A stretch of DNA of 64,000 bases from Pseudidiomarina sp. (GCA_023260975.1 JALQTK010000002.1:41211-105210); one strand, 5' to 3'; shown: positions 11,458 through 23,050, counted from the first letter of the stretch. Notes: a model not told the origin generated them from the sequence alone. Numbers and translations are program-made.

Positions 11458-14310
11458 TTATAGCGCGGCTATTTTGGCCCGTTGCAGCAGCAATTGCTGC
11501 AAGGTTTCTTCGGCATCAGCTTGCTTTGCCCGTTCTTTCTCAATAACGTCGCTTGGCGCTTTACTGACAAAGTTGTCATTACTCAGTTTACGGCTGAACA
11601 AATCTACTTCTTTTTGTGCTTTTTCAATGGCTTTATCAAGCCGTGCTAACTCAGCTGCAGTATCAATCAAACCGGCCATAGGAATGTGAATTTCCATTCG
11701 ACCTACCAACGCTGTAGCACTCGCAGGCGCTTCTTGGTCAGCAGCTAAAAAGGTCACTGATTCTAGTTTTGCTAGCGCATTAAAAAATGCTTGGTTGCTG
11801 GTTAAGCGCTGCTGTGCGATAGCATCAGCTTGCTTGACTAAAATTGGGAGCGGCTTGCTGGGTGATAAATTCATTTCGCCGCGAATGTTACGGATCGCCA
11901 CAATCACCTGTTGTAACCACTCCATATCATCACGCGCTGCGGCGAAACGCTCGGCCTGGGCTTGCGGATACGGCTGCAACATGATGGTATCGCCGCTGAC
12001 ACCGGCCAATGGCGCGAGCCGTTGCCAAATCTCTTCGGTGATAAATGGTAACAATGGATGCAATAGTCGCAGCAGTTGCTCAAGCACCGTCACCAAGGTA
12101 TGACGGGTACCGCGTAATTGCGCTGCAGTACCGTTGAAGAGAATCGGTTTGGTGAGTTCCAGATACCAGTCACAGAACTGATTCCAGGTAAACTCATAAG
12201 CAATATTGGCGGCTTGGTCAAACCGGTAGGTGTCTAGGGCATGGCGGAACTGCTGCACAGTATCGTTGAAACGCGCAATGATCCACTGATCGGCGAGCGA
12301 CAATTCCAATTCGCCACCGTGTTGCCCACAGTCATGCTCTTCAGTATTTAGCAGTACATAGCGGCTGGCATTCCATAACTTATTACAGAAATTTCGGTAG
12401 CCCTCTAAGCGCTTCATATCCCAGTTGATATCACGACCAGTGGAGGCCAACGCCGCCAGGGTGAAGCGCAGCGCGTCAGTGCCGTGGGCAGAAATACCCT
12501 CAGGGAATTGTTTCTCGGTACGTGCAGCAATTTTCGCTTCAAGCTGCGGCTGCATCATGTTGGCGGTGCGCTTATCGACTAGTTCGGCCAAGCCAATACC
12601 ATCAATCATATCGAGCGGGTCGAGTACGTTGCCTTTCGACTTAGACATCTTCTGACCTTCTTCATCACGAATCAGGCCGGTGACATAAACCGTTTTAAAG
12701 GGAACTTGCGGGCTACCATCTGGATTCTTCAAGAAGTGCATGGTCATCATGATCATGCGCGCCACCCAAAAGAAAATGATATCAAAGCCGGTGACTAGCA
12801 CATCGGTCGGATGAAAGGTCTTGAGGTCGTCGGTTGGTTCTGGCCAGCCCAACGTCGAGAACGTCCATAACGCCGATGAAAACCAGGTGTCTAATACATC
12901 ATCATCTTGGCGCAAGGTTACGCTGGCGTCGAGTTGATAGTTGCTACGTACTTCGCTTTCATCACGACCAACATAAACCTGACCGTGATCGTCATACCAA
13001 GCTGGAATGCGGTGGCCCCACCATAACTGCCGCGAGATACACCAATCTTGGATATCACGCATCCAGGAGAAATACATATTTTCGTACTGTTTCGGCACAA
13101 ATTGAATCTGGCCATCTTCAACTGCCTTGGTAGCGGTAGCCGCTAGGGGCGCAACGCGCACGTACCACTGGTCGGTTAAATGCGGCTCAATCGGCACTCC
13201 ACCGCGGTCGCCGTAGGGCACCTTATTGGTATGGGCATCAACTTTATCGAGTAATTGCGCCGCGTCAAACTCAGCGACCACTAATTTGCGTGCGGCAAAC
13301 CGTTCAATGCCATGATATTGGCTCGGTAGCGTGCCATCAAAGCCATTGATATCAGTTAATGCTTCGCCGCTCGAGGTATACAAACCGGCTTGCGCCCGCA
13401 CATGTGCGGTATCATCAAATAACGCAATCATCGGTAATTGATGACGCTTACCAATATCGTAATCGTTGAAATCATGAGCTGGAGTAATTTTCACACAGCC
13501 GGTGCCAAACTCTTGGTCGACATAGCTATCAGCAATAATTGGAATACGTCGATTGACAATCGGTAGCTCGAGGAATTTACCGATCAGGCTCTGGTAGCGC
13601 TCATCATCGGGGTGCACGGCAACGGCCACATCACCGAGCATAGTTTCTGGACGGGTGGTAGCAACCACCAAATAATTCAAACCGTCGGCAGTTTTGGCAC
13701 CGTCAGCCAAGGGATAGCGCAGATGCCAAATATGCCCTTGCTGTTCTTTGTTCTCAACTTCGAGATCAGAAATGGCGGTTTGCAGTTTTGGATCCCAGTT
13801 CACCAAGCGCTTACCACGATAAATTAAATTATCCTGGTACAGCCTTACAAACACCTCTTTCACCGCATTCGAGAGGCCATCATCCATGGTGAAGCGCTCA
13901 CGTTGCCAGTCCACTGAGTCACCCAAGCGACGCATTTGTTGGGTGATGGTGCCGCCTGATTGCGCTTTCCACTGCCAGATTTTATCAATAAAAGCATCGC
14001 GGCCGAGCTGCTGGCGCGTTACACCTTGCGCTGCCAATTGTCGTTCAACCACCATTTGGGTGGCGATACCGGCATGATCAGTACCGACTTGCCAGAGGCT
14101 GTTAAAGCCGTCCATACGTTTGTAACGCACCAACGTATCCATGATGGTGTGCTGAAAGGCGTGGCCCATGTGTAAGCTGCCCGTGACGTTGGGCGGCGGG
14201 ATCATAATGCTATAGGGCACGCCATGACCGCTTGGTTTAAAGCAGTCTTGGGCTTCCCAGCGCTGGTATATCGCTTGCTCTATCGCTTGTGGAGAATACG
14301 TCTTGTCCAT
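11458..14310 (-). CDS. valS: Valyl-tRNA synthetase
   Basis: '[15 protein letters not shown]' (HIGH-type), '[16 protein letters not shown]' (KMSKS); start MDKTYSPQ at 14310. Confidence 0.97.
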   Translation of the reverse strand: MDKTYSPQAIEQAIYQRWEAQDCFKPSGHGVPYSIMIPPPNVTGSLHMGHAFQHTIMDTLVRYKRMDGFNSLWQVGTDHAGIATQMVVERQLAAQGVTRQQLGRDAFIDKIWQWKAQSGGTITQQMRRLGDSVDWQRERFTMDDGLSNAVKEVFVRLYQDNLIYRGKRLVNWDPKLQTAISDLEVENKEQQGHIWHLRYPLADGAKTADGLNYLVVATTRPETMLGDVAVAVHPDDERYQSLIGKFLELPIVNRRIPIIADSYVDQEFGTGCVKITPAHDFNDYDIGKRHQLPMIALFDDTAHVRAQAGLYTSSGEALTDINGFDGTLPSQYHGIERFAARKLVVAEFDAAQLLDKVDAHTNKVPYGDRGGVPIEPHLTDQWYVRVAPLAATATKAVEDGQIQFVPKQYENMYFSWMRDIQDWCISRQLWWGHRIPAWYDDHGQVYVGRDESEVRSNYQLDASVTLRQDDDVLDTWFSSALWTFSTLGWPEPTDDLKTFHPTDVLVTGFDIIFFWVARMIMMTMHFLKNPDGSPQVPFKTVYVTGLIRDEEGQKMSKSKGNVLDPLDMIDGIGLAELVDKRTANMMQPQLEAKIAARTEKQFPEGISAHGTDALRFTLAALASTGRDINWDMKRLEGYRNFCNKLWNASRYVLLNTEEHDCGQHGGELELSLADQWIIARFNDTVQQFRHALDTYRFDQAANIAYEFTWNQFCDWYLELTKPILFNGTAAQLRGTRHTLVTVLEQLLRLLHPLLPFITEEIWQRLAPLAGVSGDTIMLQPYPQAQAERFAAARDDMEWLQQVIVAIRNIRGEMNLSPSKPLPILVKQADAIAQQRLTSNQAFFNALAKLESVTFLAADQEAPASATALVGRMEIHIPMAGLIDTAAELARLDKAIEKAQKEVDLFSRKLSNDNFVSKAPSDVIEKERAKQADAEETLQQLLLQRAKIAAL

Positions 14311-14328
14311 CGAAACCTTCACTTGGCC

Positions 14329-14784
14329 TTATTTTGATTGTGCTAAAAGATAGTCAACTGCCTGAATGGTTTGCAGTTCTACGCCGTGCTGGCGCAATTG
14401 CTTGTAACGCTCGCGGGCGGCCTGGCGGGTTTGCTCGGCGCTGGGCACGAAATCGATATACAGATTCCAGCCCGTGCTGGTAGTGGCTTCATTGGTGCAG
14501 TTCACCACCATCGCCGTGCGCCGAGTGGCTATTTTGGCGCCCGGCCAGCAGAGTTCAACTGGCGCACCCTGAGCTGGGCCTTCGCCAGCCAGATTATGCG
14601 GTACAAAGGCGTCGACTGGTTGCTGCCAGAGTGCTTGATCGAGCTGCTCCGCCTGAGTTTGATCAGCACACCAAACGCGCACACTGCGCTGTTCCCGCCA
14701 GCCAGCCGTAATGACCTGACAAAGCAGCTGAAGATGCTGCTCGGTGCTAATATTATCGAGCACATAAAAAATCCCGTGCGCCAT
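14329..14784 (-). CDS. holC: DNA polymerase III chi subunit
   Basis: 'FYVLDNISTEQHLQLLCQVITAGWREQRSVRVWCADQTQAEQLDQALWQQPVDAFVPHNLAGEGP' is HolC-like; sits between pepA and valS as in E. coli. Confidence 0.9.
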   Translation of the reverse strand: MAHGIFYVLDNISTEQHLQLLCQVITAGWREQRSVRVWCADQTQAEQLDQALWQQPVDAFVPHNLAGEGPAQGAPVELCWPGAKIATRRTAMVVNCTNEATTSTGWNLYIDFVPSAEQTRQAARERYKQLRQHGVELQTIQAVDYLLAQSK

Positions 14785-14785
14785 A

Positions 14786-16291
14786 CTAATCCTGTTGTCC
14801 TGCACCACAACGGTTAATTAGGAATTGCGTTAACAGCGGTACTGGTCGCCCAGTAGCGCCTTTTTTCGCGCCACTGCGCCAAGCAGTGCCGGCAATATCC
14901 AAATGTGCCCAGTGATACTTTTTGGTGAACCGTGATAAGAAACATGCAGCAGTAATTGTACCTGCATCGCGACCACCGAGGTTAGCCATGTCTGCAAATG
15001 GGCTCTCTAGAGCTTCTTGATATTCGTCCCATAACGGCAAGCGCCAAGCGCGGTCACCACTTTGTTCCGAAGCACTAATTAATTCATGTGCTAATGGGTT
15101 GTGGCTACTCATCAGGCCGCTAGCATGGTGACCTAAAGCGATAATACAAGCACCTGTTAAGGTGGCAATATCAACCACTGATTCGGGCTCAAAGCGCTCG
15201 ACATAGGTGAGGGTATCGCACAATACGAGCCGCCCTTCAGCATCAGTATTTAAGACTTCAACGGTTTGCCCACTCATAGTTTTCAGCACATCACCTGGTC
15301 GATAGGCTTTACCGTCAGGCATGTTTTCACAACCGGCAATAGCACCAATTACATTCACTGGCAGTTGCAACTCAGCTAATGCTTGCATGGTGCCAAGCAC
15401 CGCCGCAGCGCCGCCCATATCGTATTTCATTTCATCCATAGCTGCCGCGGGCTTAATCGAAATACCGCCGGTATCGAAGGTTAGGCCTTTACCAACTAGC
15501 ACAATCGGCGCTTGATCAGCGCTAGCACCTTGATAATGCAATAGGCTCAATACCGATTCTTGCTCAGAGCCACGGCCTACCGCTAAATAGGCATTCATGC
15601 CCAGCTCGGCCATTTGCTCTTCACCGACGCAGCTAAAGGTGAGGTTATCATAACGCTCGGCCAATGCCTGTGATTGCTCGGCAAGGTAGCGTGGAGTACA
15701 AATATTCGGTGGCATGTTGGCTACGTCACGGCATATGGTCATGCCCTTGGCAACCGCCAGACCGTGACTGATAGCCCGCTCACCCAGTGGCAGTTCGCGC
15801 CGCGTTGGTACGTTAAAAACTAATTTACGTAATGGCCGGCGTAGTTCTTCTTTACGGGTTTTTAATTGCTGAAAGGTATACAGCCCCGCTTGCGCTGCTT
15901 CAACCGCTTGGCGCACTTTCCAGTAGGTATCACGGCCCTTTACATGCAGCTCACTCAAGAAGCACACGGCCTCCATGGAACCCGTTTCATTTAAAGTATG
16001 AATGGTTTTTTCAATAATCTGCTTATACTGTCGCTCATCGAGTTCACGTTCTTTGCCGCAACCAACCAGTAACACGCGTTCGCTGAGAATATTGGGAACA
16101 TGGTGTAACAACAACATTTGTCCGGCTTTGCCTTCTAGATCGCCGCGCCGTAATAGGTTGCTCAGGTAACCTTCGCTGACTTTATCGAGTTGCTCGGCAA
16201 CTCCCGATAAGCGACGTGGTTCAAACACACCAACCACGATACAGGCTGAACGTTGTTTCTCCGGACTTCCACTTTTGACACTGAACTCCAT
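14786..16291 (-). CDS. pepA: Cytosol (leucyl) aminopeptidase
   Basis: 501 aa; '[32 protein letters not shown]', '[16 protein letters not shown]' M17 signature. Confidence 0.97.
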   Translation of the reverse strand: MEFSVKSGSPEKQRSACIVVGVFEPRRLSGVAEQLDKVSEGYLSNLLRRGDLEGKAGQMLLLHHVPNILSERVLLVGCGKERELDERQYKQIIEKTIHTLNETGSMEAVCFLSELHVKGRDTYWKVRQAVEAAQAGLYTFQQLKTRKEELRRPLRKLVFNVPTRRELPLGERAISHGLAVAKGMTICRDVANMPPNICTPRYLAEQSQALAERYDNLTFSCVGEEQMAELGMNAYLAVGRGSEQESVLSLLHYQGASADQAPIVLVGKGLTFDTGGISIKPAAAMDEMKYDMGGAAAVLGTMQALAELQLPVNVIGAIAGCENMPDGKAYRPGDVLKTMSGQTVEVLNTDAEGRLVLCDTLTYVERFEPESVVDIATLTGACIIALGHHASGLMSSHNPLAHELISASEQSGDRAWRLPLWDEYQEALESPFADMANLGGRDAGTITAACFLSRFTKKYHWAHLDIAGTAWRSGAKKGATGRPVPLLTQFLINRCGAGQQD

Positions 16292-16414
16292 GAGTACTCC
16301 TCGTTATGGCGGTTGACAGGTTGCAGCTACCATAGAATAATTCTTGTGAAAACGACAAGTTTACTGAAAATTCGCTGCATTTCCAGCAAAAAGCAACGTT
16401 AAGAGTGGTCACTA

Positions 16415-17521
16415 GTGCGTATATTTCGCTATTTAATGCGAGAAACCTTTAAATCTCAGATCGCTGTTTTAATGGTGTTAATGACCATTTTTATCAGCCA
16501 GAAATTTGTTCGCGTGCTTGCTGATGCCTCAGCGGGAGAAATCCCTAGTGATACGATTATTCAGCTGCTAGGTTTAAATTTACCAGCGCTGGCTGCGTTA
16601 ATTATACCACTCAGTCTTTTCTTGGGTATTTTATTGGCGCATGGGCGCATATACGCCGACAACGAAATGACCGTGTTACATGCCTGCGGCGTCAGTGAAT
16701 GGTATGTCACCCGGGTGACACTGGTATTAGCGACAGTGCTGGCCCTGCTAACTGCGGCGTTAACTATATGGATGGTGCCGTGGTCATTAGAGCAAGAGCG
16801 TAAAGTAGAAGAGCGTGCCCGCAATGATGGCGGCTTAAGTGTGATCATGCCGGGCCGGTTTCAACAGGCCAGCAACCAAAAAGCGGTTATTTTCGTGCAG
16901 GGGCTGACCGAGACCGGCGAACTGGACGAAGTGTTTGTGGCGCAGAGTTTGCGCGACGAAAATAATAATGTCATTGGTGGTAGCGTGGTCATGGCTGATA
17001 CCGGCAATGTTATTACCGGTGAATCGGGTGCGCAAAATCTGGTGCTGAATGCTGGCACTCGATACGCTACCGAGCAATACAGCCGCGAATTACAGGTGAT
17101 GGAATTTGCCAGCTATAGGCTGCAGATTAAGGAACAAGAAAGCGCCGAGTCGATTCGCAAGCTAGAAGCATTTTCTATGACTGAACTGTGGCAAGCCGAT
17201 GATGTTCAGGCCCAGGCAGAATGGCAATGGCGTATTGCTATTCCGTTGGCGATGCCACTGTTGACTTTAATTGCCGTGCCACTCAGTCGCGTCAACCCAC
17301 GCCAAGGTAAATTTGCTCGCTTAGCTCCCGCACTGTTGATTTATTTAGGCTACTTTTTGTTGCTTATGGCAGCACGCTCAGCGCTTGCCGACGGGGTCAT
17401 TCCTGCCGCTATTGGGTTGTGGTGGATCCACGCGTTGTTGGCACTGTTTGGGGTGGCCTTAGTAGCCAAAGGGCGACCGTTTGGAATGCGCGTTATTGCG
17501 CGCCTGCGCAGGAGTCGCTAA
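16415..17521 (+). CDS. lptF: LPS export ABC transporter permease LptF
   Basis: YjgP/YjgQ family; divergent from pepA as in E. coli; followed directly by lptG. Confidence 0.93.
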   Translation: MRIFRYLMRETFKSQIAVLMVLMTIFISQKFVRVLADASAGEIPSDTIIQLLGLNLPALAALIIPLSLFLGILLAHGRIYADNEMTVLHACGVSEWYVTRVTLVLATVLALLTAALTIWMVPWSLEQERKVEERARNDGGLSVIMPGRFQQASNQKAVIFVQGLTETGELDEVFVAQSLRDENNNVIGGSVVMADTGNVITGESGAQNLVLNAGTRYATEQYSRELQVMEFASYRLQIKEQESAESIRKLEAFSMTELWQADDVQAQAEWQWRIAIPLAMPLLTLIAVPLSRVNPRQGKFARLAPALLIYLGYFLLLMAARSALADGVIPAAIGLWWIHALLALFGVALVAKGRPFGMRVIARLRRSR

Positions 17522-18591
17522 TGCTGTCTATTCTTGATCGATACATTGCTCGAACGGTGCTTAATACCTCACTGCTCAGCTTAGCCGTGTTAGCTGGGTT
17601 GTCGTCGTTGATTCGTTTTGTCGAACAATTGAAATCGGTGGGTAAAGGCACTTATAGCATTGCCGATGCCGGTTTATTTGTATTATTGAGCGTGCCACGC
17701 GATATCGAAGTGTTTTTCCCCATGGCTGCGCTGCTAGGCGGATTAATTGGTATGGGTATGTTAGCCAGTAATTCGGAATTAGTGGTGATGCTCGCGGCGG
17801 GGCGTTCACGGCTCAATATTGCCAGCTCGGTGATGAAAGCCGCGGTGATTATGATGTTGGTCGTTATGGCGATAGGTGAGTGGGTAGCGCCACCACTTGA
17901 AGCCAAGGGTCGTGAGCTGAGGGCTACTGCAATCTCTGGTGGCAGCTTGATTTCTGCGCAACAGGGCGTGTGGGCCAAAGACGGCAATCACTTCGTTAAT
18001 ATCACTGAAGTCGAAGATACCGGTCGCTTACGTGATATTACTATTTATCGCTTCAACAGCGAACGCGAACTCGAATCGGTGGTGCAGGGCGCAAGCGCAA
18101 ACTATCGCGTCAATGGCTGGTTGCTGCAGCAAGTGATTATTACCAGCCATAGTAGCGAACGGGTAGAACGCGAACAGCTCTCACAATGGTTGTGGAACTC
18201 GTCACTGACACCGGACAAACTTGGTGTGGTGACGGTGAAACCTGAGTCGCTATCTATTCGTGGTTTAATCGATTATTTGGATTATCTCAAGGTTAACCAG
18301 CAAGCCGTTGAACGCTACGAACTGGCCTTATGGCGTAAGCTGTTAGCACCTCTAACGGTCGCAGTGATGCTGCTGGTGGCGCTGTCGTTTATTTTTGGCC
18401 CGTTACGTTCGACCACCATGGGGGCACGTATTTTGCTGGGAGTGATTACCGGCTTTGGCTTTCACGTGAGCAACGAAATATTTGGGCCATTGGCACAAGT
18501 GTATCAACTCACACCATTATCAGGCGCATTGCTACCGAGCTTACTATTTGCTGCCGCTGCACTCTATTTGATGCAGCGCCGCAGTAGCTAA
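17521..18591 (+). CDS. lptG: LPS export ABC transporter permease LptG
   Basis: MLSILDRYIARTVLNTSLLSLAVLAGLSSLIRFVEQLK...; ATG shares nt 17521 with the lptF stop codon. Confidence 0.93.
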   Translation: MLSILDRYIARTVLNTSLLSLAVLAGLSSLIRFVEQLKSVGKGTYSIADAGLFVLLSVPRDIEVFFPMAALLGGLIGMGMLASNSELVVMLAAGRSRLNIASSVMKAAVIMMLVVMAIGEWVAPPLEAKGRELRATAISGGSLISAQQGVWAKDGNHFVNITEVEDTGRLRDITIYRFNSERELESVVQGASANYRVNGWLLQQVIITSHSSERVEREQLSQWLWNSSLTPDKLGVVTVKPESLSIRGLIDYLDYLKVNQQAVERYELALWRKLLAPLTVAVMLLVALSFIFGPLRSTTMGARILLGVITGFGFHVSNEIFGPLAQVYQLTPLSGALLPSLLFAAAALYLMQRRSS

Positions 18592-18599
18592 GTTAACGC

Positions 18600-19187
18600 T
18601 CACAATTCTTTCCAGTAATACAATTGATTGGCCTCTTTGGATAAGGTCACCAACTCGGTACCAGCGGCATAGTCATGCCAGGCACGGCGGTTACGCCAAT
18701 CAATTAAAACCCATAAATTCCCCAGTCCGAATAAGCAGGTTATGAGCCGAATAAAGGCCTGCTTTTTAGTGATACGGCTGCCGTCGGGCTGCTGCACTTT
18801 TAAGCGCCACGCGCGCATGCCGATGGTTTGTCCGCTGCGCCACCAAAACCAGCCAAAAAACCAGCCGACACAAAGCACCAAGTAGATACCATACAACGCT
18901 GTGCTGTTCAGCCAATCAGCGTGCTCCTGGCCATCAATTAATACCACTACCCCGGTGCTGGTCAGCAGCGCCGCAAACGCATGGGCTAAGGCCGCGGCCA
19001 GCATGATAATGGCAGTGCCCACTAAGAGGTCGTAGACCCAGGCGGCTAGGCGACGCCAAAAACTGGCGCTGGGAAAGCTAGCGTGAAGAGTTTGTGAAGG
19101 CGATGGGGTCATAAAGCTCTCGTAATTGGGTGCTGATGCAATACGCTCTATGTTACCGAAATTCTGCGCAAGATGGGAATAAACCAT
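18600..19187 (-). CDS. RDD family membrane protein
   Basis: 'ASFWRRLAAWVYDLLVGTAIIML...WWRSGQTIGMRAWRLKVQ...' RDD signature; true start may be internal (MTPSPSQTLHASF). Confidence 0.82.
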   Translation of the reverse strand: MVYSHLAQNFGNIERIASAPNYESFMTPSPSQTLHASFPSASFWRRLAAWVYDLLVGTAIIMLAAALAHAFAALLTSTGVVVLIDGQEHADWLNSTALYGIYLVLCVGWFFGWFWWRSGQTIGMRAWRLKVQQPDGSRITKKQAFIRLITCLFGLGNLWVLIDWRNRRAWHDYAAGTELVTLSKEANQLYYWKEL

Positions 19188-19235
19188 TCTATTGCTCAGG
19201 ATTTGAGCATTTAATCATTGCTGATTAGAATTCCC

Positions 19236-19263
19236 TTGATCAGCGCCTTTGCATGCGTATAAT
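19236..19263 (+). promoter_or_regulatory. Candidate sigma70 promoter for tRNA-Leu (TTGATC - 16 nt - TATAAT) with GC-rich discriminator
   Basis: TTGATC at 19236-19241, TATAAT at 19258-19263, followed by GCGCAC. Confidence 0.7.
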
Positions 19264-19290
19264 GCGCACATACTTGTGTACATCCCCCTT

Positions 19291-19377
19291 GCCTGGGTGG
19301 CGAAATTGGTAGACGCAGCGGATTCAAAATCCGCCGTTGGAAACAACGTGTCGGTTCGAGTCCGACCCTAGGCACCA
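19291..19377 (+). tRNA. tRNA-Leu (anticodon CAA)
   Basis: Cloverleaf: acceptor GCCTGGG/CCTAGGC, anticodon stem-loop GCGGA-TTCAAAA-TCCGC, T-arm GGTTCGAGTCC, encoded CCA. Confidence 0.96.
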
Positions 19378-19468
19378 CTTCCTTAAGAAACATCCTTTTA
19401 GTGCAAAAATCTGTTATGCTGAACATGTTCTGCGCAGCTATTAATGCGCTGTTTATGTTTGGAGAATT

Positions 19469-21811
19469 ATGAGCGAAAAAACCGCTAACAACGCGTCTGA
19501 TCAACCCGAATACGAGGTTGAGATCCCATCGCGTGAGCAATTACTTGAAGCCGTGACTGCGCGCTTAAAACCGACTTCGTTTGAAGAACTTGTCGAACGT
19601 TTTCAGTTGACCGATGAACGGCAGCATATCGGTGTGAAACGTCGCCTGCGCGCTATGGAGCGTGATGGTCAGCTGGTTTTCACCAAAGCCAATGCCTATG
19701 GTTTACCCGATCGCATGAGCCTGATAAAAGGCCGCATCATTGGCCATCGCGATGGCTTCGGTTTTTGTAAACCAGAAGACGGCGGGTCTGACCTATTTAT
19801 TCCACACCATCAAATGTATAGCGTGCTGCATGGCGATGTGGTGCTGGCCCAAGAAACTGCAAAAGATGCCAAGGGCCGCCGCGAAGCGCGGGTAGTGCGG
19901 GTCATTGAGCCGCAGCAGAACGACATAGTCGGGCGCTATTTCATTGAGCATGATCTTGGTATTGTGGTACCCGATGACAGCCGTATTAACCAAGACATTT
20001 TAATCCCCGAGCATGCCAAAAAAGATGCCCGCCACGGTCAAATTGTGGTGACACGGGTTACTAAGCGTCCTAGTCATCGCACCTCACCAATTGGTGAAAT
20101 AGTTGAAGTATTAGGTGAGCACTTAGCTCCAGGTATGGAAATCGAAATAGCCATTCGTGAGCATGATATTCCGACCAGTTGGTCAGCGGCGACTGAAGCC
20201 GAAGTAGCAACCTTAGCCGAGCAAGTCCCAGCTGAAGCCTATCAAGACCGCGTTGATTTACGCGAACTACCGCTAATCACCATCGATGGTGAGGATTCGC
20301 GCGACTTTGACGACGCCGTTTATGCCGAAGCCGAAGGTGATGGCTGGCGCTTGTGGGTGGCGATTGCCGATGTCAGCTATTATGTGAAACCCAATACGGC
20401 CTTAGATAAGGATGCGTTAGAGCGCGGCAATTCAGTGTATTTTCCCAACTTCGTGGTGCCGATGTTGCCAGAAAAGTTATCCAATGGCCTGTGCTCGCTG
20501 AACCCGCATGTTGATCGTTTGTGTATGGTGGCAGAAATGTCACTCAGCAGCAGCGGCAAGCTGGGCGAGGCGAAATTCTACCCGGCGGTAATGAACTCCA
20601 AAGCGCGTATGACCTACACCAAAGTTGCCGCCATTCTGGCCGGTGAGCCGAAATTACGCCAAGAATATGAAGCGGTGCTAGGTAATATTGAAACGCTTCA
20701 TAGCCTCTATAAGGTACTGAAGAAAGCACGCCGTGCGCGTGCTGCTATTGAATTTGAAACACTCGAAACGCGCTTTATTTTTAATGCACAACGCAAAATT
20801 GAGCGCATTGAACCAGTGCGTCGCAACGTCGCTCATACGATCATCGAAGAATGCATGATCATGGCCAACGTGGCGACTGCGCGACTGATTGAATCGAACC
20901 CTGAGGCTGGCGCGCTATTTCGTATTCACCAAGCGCCGTCTAGTGAGCGTTTAAAAAGTTTCCGCACTTTCCTAGCTGAACTAGGTTTAGTGATGAGTGG
21001 TGGCGATGAGCCAAGTCCGCGTGACTACAGTAATGTCTTGGAGCAAATTGGTGATCGCCCAGATGCGGAATTGATTCAAACTATGTTGCTGCGGTCTATG
21101 CAGCAAGCGGTGTATAGCCCCGATAATGCTGGTCACTTTGGTTTAGCCCTGGAGCAATATGCGCACTTTACCTCGCCGATTCGGCGTTACCCAGACTTAG
21201 TTTTGCACCGCGCCATTAAAGCGCTACTGAAACAGCAGCAGGGCAGTTCAAAGGCCCTCAGTGGCGCATGGATGTACCCTGATGAGCAGTTGGATCAGCT
21301 CGGTGAACATTGTTCAATGAGCGAGCGCCGCGCTGATGATGCGACCCGGCAAGTGGATGAGTGGCTGAAGTGTGAATATATGCAGGATCACGTTGGCAGC
21401 GAATTCTCTGGGGTGATTTCGTCGGTCACTAGCTTTGGCTTATTTATTCGACTCGACGATATGCAGATTGATGGCTTGGTGCATATTAGTCACCTCGATA
21501 ACGACTACTATCACTATGATAATGAACGGCATTTATTGATAGGTGAAAATAGCCGTAAAGTTTATCGACTTGGCGACAAAGTGCGGGTTCGTGTGCGTGC
21601 GGTTGATTTAGATGAACGGAAGATTGACTTAACCTTGCTATCGTCTGAGAGCCCTGCAGGAGTAACCCGTCGGCTTGAACCGATGCCACCACGTCGAGCT
21701 GATAATAGCGCTAAGGGTGGGCGCAAATTTGGTGCAAAACCAAGCGCTAAATCATCAACTAAATCGAGCAAGAAGTCGGGCTCGCAGAAAAGTCGCGGAA
21801 AGAGAAAATGA
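19469..21811 (+). CDS. rnr: Ribonuclease R
   Basis: 780 aa; RNB motif 'DGEDSRDFDDAVYAE', S1 domain 'GSEFSGVISSVTSFGLFIRL', basic C-terminal tail. Confidence 0.97.
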   Translation: MSEKTANNASDQPEYEVEIPSREQLLEAVTARLKPTSFEELVERFQLTDERQHIGVKRRLRAMERDGQLVFTKANAYGLPDRMSLIKGRIIGHRDGFGFCKPEDGGSDLFIPHHQMYSVLHGDVVLAQETAKDAKGRREARVVRVIEPQQNDIVGRYFIEHDLGIVVPDDSRINQDILIPEHAKKDARHGQIVVTRVTKRPSHRTSPIGEIVEVLGEHLAPGMEIEIAIREHDIPTSWSAATEAEVATLAEQVPAEAYQDRVDLRELPLITIDGEDSRDFDDAVYAEAEGDGWRLWVAIADVSYYVKPNTALDKDALERGNSVYFPNFVVPMLPEKLSNGLCSLNPHVDRLCMVAEMSLSSSGKLGEAKFYPAVMNSKARMTYTKVAAILAGEPKLRQEYEAVLGNIETLHSLYKVLKKARRARAAIEFETLETRFIFNAQRKIERIEPVRRNVAHTIIEECMIMANVATARLIESNPEAGALFRIHQAPSSERLKSFRTFLAELGLVMSGGDEPSPRDYSNVLEQIGDRPDAELIQTMLLRSMQQAVYSPDNAGHFGLALEQYAHFTSPIRRYPDLVLHRAIKALLKQQQGSSKALSGAWMYPDEQLDQLGEHCSMSERRADDATRQVDEWLKCEYMQDHVGSEFSGVISSVTSFGLFIRLDDMQIDGLVHISHLDNDYYHYDNERHLLIGENSRKVYRLGDKVRVRVRAVDLDERKIDLTLLSSESPAGVTRRLEPMPPRRADNSAKGGRKFGAKPSAKSSTKSSKKSGSQKSRGKRK

Positions 21812-22569
21812 GTAAGAAGATCACCATTTTTGGGCTGCATTCGGTGCGTGCTTTAATGGCCCAACACCCTGAGCGTTTAGTCGAGTTTTATGCCACTCGC
21901 GAGCGCCAAGATAAAGCCCTACAAGAGCTGATTCAACAAGCACAGCAACTTGGTATTAAAGCACAGTTTGTGCCGAAGGCGAGTTTAGATAAGCGTGCTG
22001 AAGAAGGCAACCATCAAGGGGTGGTGATTACCGCACTAGAGGCACCGCAGTTAAGCGAACATGACTTGCCTGATTTGGTAACAGCAGCCGGTAAGCGGGC
22101 GCTATTTTTGGTCCTTGATGGCGTCACCGATCCGCATAATCTCGGCGCCTGTCTGCGCAGTGCGGATGCTACCGGGGTGACTGCGGTGATTGTGCCAAAA
22201 GATAAGTCAGCATCAATCACGCCGATAGTGCGTAAAGTGGCTAGTGGGGCAGCTGAAACGGTGCCGTTGGTGCAAGTGACCAATTTAGCCCGAGCGTTGC
22301 GTGAGCTGCAGCAATTGCAGGTGTGGGTAATCGGTACCGCCGGTGAAGCAAGCGATGATTTGTACGCGGTTGATTATACTGGCCCAGTGGCGCTGGTGAT
22401 GGGAGCCGAGGGCGACGGTATGCGCCGCTTAACTCGTGAGACTTGTGATCAATTGATTAAAATTCCATTGCTTGGTAGCGTTAGCAGTTTGAACGTGTCA
22501 GTGGCCACCGCCGTGTGCCTCTATGAAGTAGTGCGGCAGCGCCTAGGAAGCAGTACTGATGGCGTTTAA
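21808..22569 (+). CDS. rlmB: 23S rRNA (guanosine-2'-O-)-methyltransferase RlmB
   Basis: SpoU family: 'LDGVTDPHNLGACLRSADATGVTAVIVPKDKSA', 'KIPLLGSVSSLNVSVATAVCLYE'; follows rnr. Confidence 0.96.
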   Translation: MSKKITIFGLHSVRALMAQHPERLVEFYATRERQDKALQELIQQAQQLGIKAQFVPKASLDKRAEEGNHQGVVITALEAPQLSEHDLPDLVTAAGKRALFLVLDGVTDPHNLGACLRSADATGVTAVIVPKDKSASITPIVRKVASGAAETVPLVQVTNLARALRELQQLQVWVIGTAGEASDDLYAVDYTGPVALVMGAEGDGMRRLTRETCDQLIKIPLLGSVSSLNVSVATAVCLYEVVRQRLGSSTDGV

Positions 22570-23020
22570 AAGTAACCGCTGGTTGCGAGCGCGACCGCTA
22601 ATGATTGCTGCCGGGTTGCTGCTGTTACTACTATTGGCATGGCTTCCCACGGGTGATATGGATGCCGAGCAACGCAGCCACAAACCGTTGTTATGGATTG
22701 TCGATGATACCACCGGCGATAGCGATGCGCTGGTGCTTACTGTTCGCGATGATCTGCAACAACGGCTATCTCAACGGCATGAGTGGCGACTGGCAAAACA
22801 GCCTGAAGCGCACGTATGGCAGTTGACGTTGCAGGTGCTGCTCGATGACAGTCAGCAACCCCCATTGTTGCGTTTGCATGGTGAACTGCAAGCCCCCCAT
22901 CAAGGCCAACTCAAGCGCTTTGCTATTGAAGGTAAGACCGACGTGGCGGGCTTACTGCCCGAGCAATATGTCAAAATTGCTACGCAATTACTTACCAGCG
23001 CAACAGCAACCGTCGAATAA
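22559..23020 (+). CDS. Hypothetical protein with single N-terminal TM/signal anchor
   Basis: 153 aa; 'RPLMIAAGLLLLLLLAWLP' then soluble domain; overlaps rlmB 3' end by 11 nt. Confidence 0.65.
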   Translation: MAFKSNRWLRARPLMIAAGLLLLLLLAWLPTGDMDAEQRSHKPLLWIVDDTTGDSDALVLTVRDDLQQRLSQRHEWRLAKQPEAHVWQLTLQVLLDDSQQPPLLRLHGELQAPHQGQLKRFAIEGKTDVAGLLPEQYVKIATQLLTSATATVE

Positions 23021-23021
23021 C

Positions 23022-23050
23022 TTGTTCTGAGTGGTTATTTCTTATATACT
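23022..23050 (+). promoter_or_regulatory. Candidate sigma70 promoter for rpsF operon (TTGTTC - 17 nt - TATACT)
   Basis: TTGTTC 23022-23027, TATACT 23045-23050, upstream of rpsF. Confidence 0.65.

Noticed and set aside
14371-14817. 148-aa plus-strand ORF opposite holC/pepA end
   Set aside because: Antisense to holC, which has clear family identity and conserved position; no support for a second gene.
19211-19540. 109-aa minus-strand ORF containing 'VPRVGLEPTRCFQRRILNPLRLPISPPRQGG'
   Set aside because: This is translation of the antisense strand of the tRNA-Leu gene (19291-19377), a well-known source of spurious 'hypothetical proteins'.
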